From Anaerolineales bacterium UBA6668 (lineage in GTDB: Bacteria > Chloroflexota > Anaerolineae > Anaerolineales > UBA6668), in NCBI GenBank assembly GCA_002455215.1, contig DKKK01000041.1, forward strand, positions 5,683 to 10,992: 5,310 nucleotides of DNA, in the 5' to 3' direction. Numbering within the stretch: position 1 is the stretch's first letter; the number at the start of each line of letters is the position of its first letter. The position numbers and the translations under genes were made by a program. The notes beneath the pieces are model-generated. The model saw nothing but the letters and a program-made list of their open reading frames with translations. It made no database searches and had not been told where the DNA came from. Below, one piece after another: positions 1 through 5,125 of this stretch.

Positions 1-21
1 CAAACAAGGCTGAGCAGTTAC
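1..21 (-). repeat. Left arm of perfect 21-bp inverted repeat; IS66-like terminus
   Basis: This 21-bp segment is the exact reverse complement of 5126-5146. Read on the minus strand, leftward out of the window, it begins GTAACTGCTCAG. IS66-family elements are known to have terminal inverted repeats starting GTAA, so the simplest reading is that an element lies to the left of the window and ends at position 21. The window begins inside or at the edge of this repeat, so its full length cannot be seen. No transposase is visible. The alternative is that 1-5146 is itself one unit bounded by the two arms. The inverted repeat is certain; the family assignment is tentative. Confidence 0.7.
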
Positions 22-39
22 GAAATTTTTTGCAGACAA

Positions 40-63
40 TTATACTCGATACGGGTAGTATAA
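40..63. repeat. Short inverted repeat (7-bp arms, 10-nt loop) in the spacer before menE
   Basis: TTATACT at 40-46 and AGTATAA at 57-63 are perfect 7-bp arms around a 10-nt loop. The arms are AT-rich and no T-run follows, so this is not a convincing terminator. It lies in a low-GC stretch (22-163) unlike the GC-richer menE body. It could be a regulatory site or part of a mobile-element remnant. Confidence 0.3.
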
Positions 64-163
64 CTGCCTGCATACCGGAAGTTTCAAGAATGATGGGTAC
101 TTTGGGCTGTTGCAAATCCCCACAATTCTGATGAGAGCCGATATAATTTCCCGGTAACAACTC

Positions 164-1462
164 ATGCTCGCTTTGCTTCTGCCTATCGAACCCGCCGCGT
201 TTGCCCTTGCCCAGCACTGTCTGGCACAAGGCATCCCCTTTACTTCGCTGAATTTGCGCCTGACTGCGGCGGAACTGCTTTGGCAATTGCAGTTTGCCGA
301 ATGCACGCAGTTGATTGGCACGCCAAGCACCGCTCCACTTTTTCGCGCACTCGAACTCACCCCCACCACCAGCTCTCACTTGGGGTACATCTACCTACAG
401 GCTTCACTCAACCACATCCCGCCTCCCACCTCCCACTTCCAATGCCTGCTTTTTACCAGTGGCACTACTGGGCAACCCAAGGCGGTGATGCTGACCCGCG
501 AGAATATGCAAGCTTCGGCGCGGGCTTCGCAACTGCGACTTTCTAGCACTGCTCAAGACCGTTGGCTGTTAAATTTGCCGCTCTACCATGTGGGCGGGCT
601 TTCGATTTTGGTGCGTGCCGCGCAAGATGGCAGTGAAGTGATTCTGCAAAGGGATTCCAGCCCACAGGCGTTGGCAGAAACTTTGGAGCGGGAAAGAATC
701 TCCCTGGTGTCGCTGGTGCCCACTCAGCTACAGCGCTTGCTGGAACTGCCCGGCTGGCAACCGCCCGCCCATCTCCGGCTGATATTGCTGGGGGGAGCCG
801 CCGCAATGCCCAATTTACAAAGCCAAATTGTGACACGCCAGTTGCCAGTCGCTACAACATACGGGCTGACCGAAGCCGCCAGCCAAGTTTGTACCGCTTT
901 GCCGGTAGAAGTTTGGCAAAATCCGCAATCGGTTGGGCAGGCGTTGCCCGGTACGTGCGTGCGAGTGGTGGCGCAAGATGGAAGCGTGTGCGCAAGTGGG
1001 GCTGTGGGGGAAGTGCAAGTGTGGGGCGCTAATGTCATGCTTGGCTACTTTCACAATCCGACTGCAACGGCTGAAGCGATTCGCGCTGGCTGGTTGTGTA
1101 CTGGCGATGTTGGCTTTTTGGATGATGCAGGCGCTTTGAGTGTGTTGCAACGGCGCACCGACCTGATTGTTTCTGGTGGGGAGAATGTCTACCCGCTGGA
1201 AGTGGAGCGCGTCTTGTTGACGCACCCCGCCGTGCGCGAAGTGTGTGTGGTAGGCATTGCGCACCCGCAGTGGGGGCAACAGGTGGGGGCGGCAATTGTG
1301 GCGGAACGCTCGCTCTCCCCCACCGAACTAACTGCCCATTGCCGCACCCAATTAGCGGGTTATAAATTGCCCCGTCAATGGCGCTTTGTCCCAAGTTTGC
1401 CCCAAACCGCCAATGGCAAGGTCAGTCGGGCGCTGGTGAAGGCGCTTTTTGACGTGGGTTAG
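164..1462 (+). CDS. menE: o-succinylbenzoate-CoA ligase-like AMP-binding enzyme, N-terminally truncated
   Basis: This is a 432-residue ANL-superfamily adenylate-forming enzyme. MenE activates o-succinylbenzoate with ATP and CoA in cytoplasmic menaquinone synthesis. Visible motifs are the P-loop TSGTTGQPK (98-106), PLYHVGG (139-145), LLGGAA (208-213), YGLTE (233-237), TGD (313-315), the hinge region around RTDLIVSGGE (331-340) and the C-terminal PQTANGK with catalytic Lys419. Compactness, the LVPTQLQRLL segment and the LLGGAA motif favour MenE over fatty acyl- or acetyl-CoA synthetases. The first residues (LALLLPIEPAAFALAQ) correspond to a position about 50 residues into normal MenE. An in-frame TAA sits at 155-157 and no Shine-Dalgarno precedes the ATG, so the 5' end appears lost or replaced. 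No other men gene is present. It may be a pseudogene or may start poorly at 164. The 3' end overlaps the convergent lipoprotein gene by 4 bp. Confidence 0.85.
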   Translation: MLALLLPIEPAAFALAQHCLAQGIPFTSLNLRLTAAELLWQLQFAECTQLIGTPSTAPLFRALELTPTTSSHLGYIYLQASLNHIPPPTSHFQCLLFTSGTTGQPKAVMLTRENMQASARASQLRLSSTAQDRWLLNLPLYHVGGLSILVRAAQDGSEVILQRDSSPQALAETLERERISLVSLVPTQLQRLLELPGWQPPAHLRLILLGGAAAMPNLQSQIVTRQLPVATTYGLTEAASQVCTALPVEVWQNPQSVGQALPGTCVRVVAQDGSVCASGAVGEVQVWGANVMLGYFHNPTATAEAIRAGWLCTGDVGFLDDAGALSVLQRRTDLIVSGGENVYPLEVERVLLTHPAVREVCVVGIAHPQWGQQVGAAIVAERSLSPTELTAHCRTQLAGYKLPRQWRFVPSLPQTANGKVSRALVKALFDVG

Positions 1463-2757
1463 GGCGCTACTTCCACCCAGCGATTTTCGCTGAGTGAGTA
1501 ATGAAGGTTGGTCGGGTATTTGCGTAAATCGCCGGAGATTACCCACCAATCCGCTATGATTTCTTGCATCTCCGCTGGATGGTTCACGGTGTAAAACCGG
1601 CTTGCTTCGCGTGTATCTGCAATGCAACCAGCCACTACGCCGTTGGCATACACATCTAATGCGGCTTGCAGTTTTTTTAGATAGGTGTTGCAGGCATAGT
1701 CGCTATCCCAAATTTCATATTGAAAGGCATAGATTGAGAGATATTTGGGTTCAAAGTGTTGCGGCAAGCGGTCGGGTCCGAATGTGCCGCAAATGCGCCC
1801 TTGCTCGTCAAATGTTTGCGGGTAGCCATATACGAATGTGACAAATTGGTAATTGAGCCCATCGGTCAGCCCTACGTCAATGGGATGCCAAACCCGCTGG
1901 TCAGGTGGGGTGAAGCAATAGTTGATAGTAATTGTGTCATCAGTGCGTGCTATCTGCAAAATTTCTACCTTGAAATCCAATGCATCGGGGAATTCGCGCA
2001 TGCCCGGAAAAGTCCCAATCGGGTATGCTGGTTTTATTTGGCTGACTGGAATGTGTGCTTCCCATACTCCGGCTTGTGCAATGGCAGTGGGTACTGCCGC
2101 GAGCATGAGCTGATGGGCGGCTTCTCGGCTCATGTCCGGCTTCCAGCCGACTTCCGATACCCAGTAGTCGTCTTTTGTTTCGTTAAGCTGACAATTGATG
2201 GTGACGCCACTGTTTTGTTGGTCAAGCACAGTTTGTACATCGTTTAAATAAAATTCGCAAATTTCTGTGAAGCTTGCCATTGCGGGGTCAGCCATTGGCG
2301 TTTTGGCAATTTTGATGACAACTTCCGCAACTTGCCACTCGGTTGGTACATAAAAGCCGTACTCTAAGCAACCGGCTGTAATACTGCCAATGGAGATACT
2401 ATGAGACAAGCTAAGCTCACCGATTTCTACGGTGATTTTGGTGGCTGATTTTAATAGTTCGCCGCACAAGGGCACTACTAAAAAATTGCGTTGGGGGTGT
2501 AGCGGCTCCACTCTCAGCGGGTTGATCCAGCCATCTACGCCATTTTCCGAGAAGAATTGCCGGATGTCAGGGGTTGGGCTGGGGGGTGGGGTGGTGGAAG
2601 GTGGGGGAAGCGCGGTGTTGGTTGGCTCAGCAAGGCTGGCTGGGGCGAGCGGGGTTGGTGTGTGGTTGGCGGTTGGGGCTTGTGCCGGGCTTTGGCAGGC
2701 AGACAAGCCGAACAGCAGACAAATTAGAAAAAAGCTGAAAATTTTGTTGACCCACAT
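1459..2757 (-). CDS. Secreted lipoprotein with two tandem four-cysteine modules, function unknown
   Basis: I do not recognise a named family. The protein (432 aa from the ATG at 2755-2757) starts MWVNK, followed by a hydrophobic stretch and the lipobox LSAC, with Cys21 as the lipidation site. A Pro/Thr/Ser-rich linker (about residues 23-64) follows, a usual tether for surface lipoproteins. The rest has exactly eight cysteines in two sets: C98, C130, C167, C189 and C281, C323, C356, C378. In both sets the last two are 21 residues apart and share C-x2-[FY]-Y-L or C-x2-Y-L, then Q, L and GV at the same offsets, so the protein looks internally duplicated. The gene at 4286-5071 carries a third copy. 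The start at 2757 is chosen because GAGG lies about 7 nt upstream; an ATG at 2769 would add four residues but has no ribosome binding site. The stop overlaps the menE stop. It is probably anchored on the outer face of the cytoplasmic membrane. Confidence 0.85.
   Translation of the reverse strand: MWVNKIFSFFLICLLFGLSACQSPAQAPTANHTPTPLAPASLAEPTNTALPPPSTTPPPSPTPDIRQFFSENGVDGWINPLRVEPLHPQRNFLVVPLCGELLKSATKITVEIGELSLSHSISIGSITAGCLEYGFYVPTEWQVAEVVIKIAKTPMADPAMASFTEICEFYLNDVQTVLDQQNSGVTINCQLNETKDDYWVSEVGWKPDMSREAAHQLMLAAVPTAIAQAGVWEAHIPVSQIKPAYPIGTFPGMREFPDALDFKVEILQIARTDDTITINYCFTPPDQRVWHPIDVGLTDGLNYQFVTFVYGYPQTFDEQGRICGTFGPDRLPQHFEPKYLSIYAFQYEIWDSDYACNTYLKKLQAALDVYANGVVAGCIADTREASRFYTVNHPAEMQEIIADWWVISGDLRKYPTNLHYSLSENRWVEVAP
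2570..2591 (+). other. G-quadruplex-forming motif inside the lipoprotein gene
   Basis: Four G-tracts lie on the plus strand: 2570-2573 (4 G), 2576-2578 (3 G), 2581-2586 (6 G) and 2588-2591 (4 G), with loops of 2, 2 and 1 nt. This meets the usual G3+N1-7 quadruplex pattern. The G-rich strand is the template strand of the lipoprotein gene, where it encodes part of the Pro/Thr/Ser linker, so the motif may be only a by-product of Pro codons (CCC/CCA). Confidence 0.45.
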
Positions 2758-2849
2758 CAAGGACCTCATGGAATGGCATATTCGACACAGGGCAGACTTG
2801 CGCAGTTTTCGTCCCTATCGAATATAAATGGTTGCACCTTTTCCAGTAT

Positions 2850-2887
2850 ACCCTTACTTTGGTCAAAAAACTGACCGAAGTAAGGGT
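2850..2887. repeat. Long hairpin, 16-bp arms with 6-nt loop
   Basis: The arm at 2850-2865 (ACCCTTACTTTGGTCA) pairs with 2872-2887 (TGACCGAAGTAAGGGT) around the loop AAAAAC. The only departure from perfection is T2860 opposite G2877. In a plus-strand RNA this is a G-U pair, giving an unbroken 16-bp stem; in a minus-strand RNA it is an A-C mismatch. It lies between the SRPBCC gene's 3' end and the lipoprotein gene's 5' end. No T-run follows on either strand, so a classical intrinsic terminator is not supported. It could be an operator, an RNA-processing hairpin or a dispersed repeat. Confidence 0.6.
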
Positions 2888-2918
2888 TATTCATCCAATT
2901 ATTAGGTGGGTTTAATGT

Positions 2919-2953
2919 ACACCGCTCCTAACGGTGTCTTGCCCTAACGGAGC
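2919..2953. repeat. Overlapping alternative small hairpins with CCTAACGG direct repeat
   Basis: ACACCG (2919-2924) pairs with CGGTGT (2932-2937) around a 7-nt loop. GCTCC (2924-2928) can instead pair with GGAGC (2949-2953). The octamer CCTAACGG occurs at 2927-2934 and 2943-2950. The two stems share bases and so exclude each other. The site lies in the 224-bp spacer upstream of the lipoprotein gene and just downstream of the SRPBCC gene. No known riboswitch class is recognised. Confidence 0.3.
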
Positions 2954-2981
2954 TTGCCAAAATCCCCCCGCCTCCCACATC

Positions 2982-3389
2982 TCACTTTCCTTCCACGTAT
3001 CGCTTAAAGTTGTCCAGAATCGCCTGCCAACCTTGTTGTTGATACTCAACCAGGAACTCGTTTTCCGGGTCAAAGGTTACCCGCACGCTGGTGGTGTTTT
3101 CTGCTTCGGATGAGAATTCGATTTGGGCGGTGCGGTCGCCAAAGCTGTATTCAAGGCGGGTAAATGGCACAATTTTGGTGTAAGTGCCAGCGAAATCAAA
3201 GCCCATACTGCCATCCTTGGCTTCCATGCGCGAGCAAAATTCTCCACCTTCGCGCAAGTCAACTTCGGCGCGGGTGGTGTGCCAGTCATCTGAAGCGGCA
3301 TTCCACTGCACAATATCTGCAGGGGTGGTGTAGGCAGACCAAACTTGGGTAAGTGGGGCGGTAATGTGGTTTTGTACAGTGATTTTCAT
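2982..3389 (-). CDS. SRPBCC family protein (AHSA1 / activator of Hsp90 ATPase homolog 1-like)
   Basis: This is a 135-residue cytoplasmic protein of the START/Bet v1-like (SRPBCC) superfamily, a helix-grip fold that usually binds a hydrophobic ligand; most bacterial members have no assigned function. Family marks are the N-terminal MKITVQNHITAPLTQVW strand-helix start, the WNAASDDWHTT segment (about 30-40), REGGEF and MEAKDGSMGFDFAGTY, a central F-DPENE motif, and the C-terminal helix QQGWQAILDNFKRYVEG. Length matches the single-domain family, so it appears intact. The ATG at 3387-3389 is chosen because the domain begins exactly there and AGGA lies about 9 nt upstream; an in-frame ATG at 3455 would add 22 residues with no homology. 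It is on the same strand as the lipoprotein gene but 224 bp and two hairpins separate them, so co-transcription is uncertain. It is divergent from the DUF2690 operon. Confidence 0.9.
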   Translation of the reverse strand: MKITVQNHITAPLTQVWSAYTTPADIVQWNAASDDWHTTRAEVDLREGGEFCSRMEAKDGSMGFDFAGTYTKIVPFTRLEYSFGDRTAQIEFSSEAENTTSVRVTFDPENEFLVEYQQQGWQAILDNFKRYVEGK

Positions 3390-3538
3390 GGAGTTGTGTC
3401 CTAATTTGAGTGAATGTCTTTCCTGTTTGTAATTATATAAAGCATCCGCCAACATTGTAACATATTGTAAGAGAAGTGATGGCTAAATAAAAACATACGA
3501 AGCATTTTCCATACCCCATTATGAATAAAGAAATTGCA

Positions 3539-3553
3539 TTTTTTTTTTTTTTT
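3539..3553. repeat. Homopolymer of 15 T
   Basis: Fifteen consecutive T (A on the other strand) lie in the divergent intergenic region, about 150 bp upstream of the SRPBCC start and about 215 bp upstream of the DUF2690 start. No hairpin precedes it on either strand, so it is not an intrinsic terminator. Tracts of this length are prone to slippage and to sequencing error, and poly-A/T tracts bend DNA. Confidence 0.8.
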
Positions 3554-3603
3554 CACTATGCACAAAAGCTCTTGGCCCGGTGGATGGTACAATATCTTGG
3601 TTG

Positions 3604-3674
3604 ATGTGCAAATGTATTTTTGGTTAGTAATAAGGCTTTTTCTCAACTGATGTAAGTGTCTCGCTTTTGCACAT
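3604..3674. repeat. Inverted ATGTGCAAA motifs, possible operator
   Basis: ATGTGCAAA at 3604-3612 is the exact reverse complement of TTTGCACAT at 3666-3674. A third, looser copy is TATGCACAAAAGC at 3557-3569, which matches the reverse complement of 3663-3675 at 11 of 13 positions. All lie upstream of the candidate promoter of the DUF2690 operon. Repeated 9-mers here could be regulator binding sites. No regulator gene is present in the window, and chance cannot be excluded in AT-rich DNA. Confidence 0.3.
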
Positions 3675-3684
3675 AGGAGGTTAA

Positions 3685-3713
3685 TTATAAACAGCAAGGT
3701 CTAAAATTATAAT
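3685..3713 (+). promoter_or_regulatory. Candidate sigma-70-type promoter for the DUF2690 operon
   Basis: A perfect TATAAT lies at 3708-3713. A 17-bp spacer upstream is TTATAA (3685-3690), a poor match to TTGACA. Transcription would start near 3720, giving an untranslated leader of about 48 nt before the ATG at 3768. AT-rich sequence produces such matches by chance, so support is modest. Confidence 0.35.
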
Positions 3714-3767
3714 TTAAGTAAAGGTCATTTGAATAAACCTGAAACACCTAGAAAATGGAGAAAACTA

Positions 3768-4271
3768 ATGGTTACGAAAAAATTCTTATGTTTATGCTTG
3801 GGTTTTTTGTTGGCGATACTATTTAATAGGATAAACACTGTGACTTATGCGGCTTGTTATGGTTCTGGTTGTAATAATTCTTATCCGCAAAATGAAGGTT
3901 GCGATACAAATGCAGTAACTGTTTTTACCACTGCAATATTTGGAAATTGGTCTCAACTTGTTAATGCAAGAACAAAACCGGCTTGCAATGCTTCTTGGAC
4001 AAGAGTCTATCATACGTACTCTGGTCAAACACGCTGGATTGGCGCGTCGACACGCTACGGCGGAAGTACTTATAACTATGCTACAAGTTTGGCATCATCA
4101 GCAGCTGTTGCACCATATCCAACAATTATTAATACAAAGATGTATGGACCATCAGATACAACTGATGTTCGATCTTGTGGTAATGTATCAACGTCATCTG
4201 TTTCTGTTCCAATACCGTCAAGTAGTGTGCCGTATTCATCTTGGTATAATTATTGTACAAATGTTCACTAA
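3768..4271 (+). CDS. Secreted DUF2690-type protein
   Basis: This is a 167-residue exported protein of the DUF2690 type, a family without an established function, found mainly in Gram-positive-like and filamentous bacteria. The signal peptide has Lys4-Lys5, a hydrophobic core (FLCLCLGFLLAILF, 6-19) and probable cleavage after Ala28 (TYA). The mature part opens with ACYGSGCNNSYPQNEGC, then NAVTV and the typical RTKPACNASWTRVY (68-81), where charged residues precede a Cys and an aromatic. Mature cysteines are 30, 35, 45, 73, 137 and 163, an even number consistent with disulfides. After about residue 110 a Ser/Thr/Tyr-rich tail follows. The ATG at 3768 has GGAG 7 nt upstream; a TTG at 3729 would add 13 charged residues before the signal peptide and is less likely. 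The stop codon overlaps the ribosome binding site of the next gene, so the two are probably translationally coupled. The gene is more AT-rich than the genes to its left. Confidence 0.8.
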   Translation: MVTKKFLCLCLGFLLAILFNRINTVTYAACYGSGCNNSYPQNEGCDTNAVTVFTTAIFGNWSQLVNARTKPACNASWTRVYHTYSGQTRWIGASTRYGGSTYNYATSLASSAAVAPYPTIINTKMYGPSDTTDVRSCGNVSTSSVSVPIPSSSVPYSSWYNYCTNVH

Positions 4272-4275
4272 GGAG
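4270..4275 (+). promoter_or_regulatory. Ribosome binding site overlapping the upstream stop codon
   Basis: AAGGAG at 4270-4275 overlaps the TAA stop (4269-4271) of the DUF2690 gene and lies 10 nt before the ATG at 4286. It decides the start of the downstream gene: the earlier in-frame ATG at 4253 lies inside the DUF2690 gene and has no such site. The overlap supports a two-gene operon with coupled translation. Confidence 0.75.
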
Positions 4276-4285
4276 ATGTTACAAA

Positions 4286-5071
4286 ATGAAGAACTCACCC
4301 AATTTATTTAGATACCTAACCTTCGTATTTTTCTTAGGGCTTGGGTTAGCAATTGGACTGTTTGCAATTCGGCATTTTACTTTCGTAGGAAATGCACAAC
4401 CGGTTGCTGAAATCAACCCTGAACTGCCGCACTGGCAAAGTACGGTGCATGGGCAAACTTTAACCACTTCCAATATCCGCAATGTAGTTCTGGAAAATGG
4501 CGACCAACAAATTGCTGTAGATGTGTGTTTTAACTTAATGGAAAGCGGCGACTGGACCCTAAATGGCGCATACCTGACTTATTATCGTACCAACGGTACT
4601 TCTTTTAAGGCATTGCCAATTGGTTCGGAGCTAATTCATTTGGAAAGCTACCCAGAAAACGGAACTCAGACGATGATTGAGCGGAAAATTGACTTATCAG
4701 GCAAAACGAATTCGCAAGAAACGACCCAAATTGTTGAGACTCAAGCGACTTCGGGTTTTCGTTGTGAATTACTACGCTTTGCGATGCCCCAAAAAGACAC
4801 ATTCTCAGACATAAAATCTGCGGAACTTAAAATCGCAAAGATTGTAAATATGGGAGAGCCTTGTACGGAATATTTGCCATTAGCACAGGCATATCTTAAG
4901 GAAAAAGGTGTGGCGATTGAAATTGCCTGTGAGCACCAAGAAGGACTTACCAATTTCTATGCTAAATCATGGCCAAAAGAAATGTCTCAAGAAGAAGCGG
5001 AAAGACTGATTCGCTCCGAGGAAATTTATAGCCGTTTCGGACCTTGGCTTTTTACAATCGAACTCCAGTAA
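4286..5071 (+). CDS. Membrane-anchored or secreted protein with one four-cysteine module, function unknown
   Basis: I do not recognise a named family. The protein (261 aa from the ATG at 4286) has a short N-terminus with few charges and one hydrophobic segment (about 10-28: YLTFVFFLGLGLAIGLFAI). This is either a signal anchor or a signal peptide cut near GNA-Q. There is no lipobox. The exported part has exactly four cysteines: C81 (VDVCF), C160 (GFRCELL), C193 (EPCTEYL) and C215 (EIACEHQ). C193 and C215 are 21 residues apart, and C-x2-Y-L-x3-Q-x2-L matches both modules of the lipoprotein encoded at 1459-2757. The C160-C193 spacing of 33 equals that of the lipoprotein's second module. After the last Cys, FYAKSWPKEMSQEEAERLI resembles the lipoprotein's first-module tail (YWVSEVGWKPDMSREAAHQL). 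The region between C81 and C160 is longer than in the lipoprotein. It is the second gene of an operon with the DUF2690 protein, so the two probably act together outside the cell. Confidence 0.8.
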   Translation: MKNSPNLFRYLTFVFFLGLGLAIGLFAIRHFTFVGNAQPVAEINPELPHWQSTVHGQTLTTSNIRNVVLENGDQQIAVDVCFNLMESGDWTLNGAYLTYYRTNGTSFKALPIGSELIHLESYPENGTQTMIERKIDLSGKTNSQETTQIVETQATSGFRCELLRFAMPQKDTFSDIKSAELKIAKIVNMGEPCTEYLPLAQAYLKEKGVAIEIACEHQEGLTNFYAKSWPKEMSQEEAERLIRSEEIYSRFGPWLFTIELQ

Positions 5072-5125
5072 ATTTATCTTGCCAATATTCACAGGCTGTC
5101 ACAATATCCCAGATGTAGATTTGTG

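Larger units (their letters stand above)
3390..3767. other. 378-bp AT-rich divergent intergenic region
   Basis: No credible gene lies here. The stretch separates the SRPBCC gene (minus) from the DUF2690 gene (plus) and should hold promoters for both. It contains a 15-T run, three TGTGCAAA-like motifs, an unclaimed AGGAGG at 3675-3680 and a TATAAT hexamer at 3708-3713. Open frames crossing it have poly-Lys from the homopolymer and no ribosome binding site or recognisable domain. It is clearly more AT-rich than the menE, lipoprotein and SRPBCC genes to its left. Confidence 0.6.

Noticed and set aside
154..167. GTAACAACTCATGC as another copy of the repeat end GTAACTGCTCAGCC
   Set aside because: Only 10 of 14 bases match, and its orientation would place the element on top of menE; treated as chance.
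815..1279. Minus-strand open frame of 154 codons
   Set aside because: It is antisense to motif-rich menE and His/Arg-rich as typical of shadow frames.
1756..2247. Plus-strand open frame of 163 codons
   Set aside because: It lies entirely opposite the well-supported lipoprotein gene and has no domain or start signal; a shadow frame.
2850..2887. Hairpin as an intrinsic terminator of the SRPBCC gene
   Set aside because: No T-run follows on the minus strand, and it lies about 95 bp past the stop.
3401..3697. Minus-strand open frame of 98 codons across the T-run
   Set aside because: It contains poly-Lys from the homopolymer, has no ribosome binding site or recognisable domain, and overlaps the SRPBCC upstream region.
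3729..3731. TTG as the start of the DUF2690 gene
   Set aside because: It would place 13 polar residues ahead of a normal signal peptide; the ATG at 3768 has a better-spaced GGAG.
3855..3857. Cys30 of the DUF2690 protein as a lipidation site
   Set aside because: The preceding TYAA is not a good lipobox (no Leu/Val/Ile at -3), and the Cys belongs to the family's cysteine pattern.
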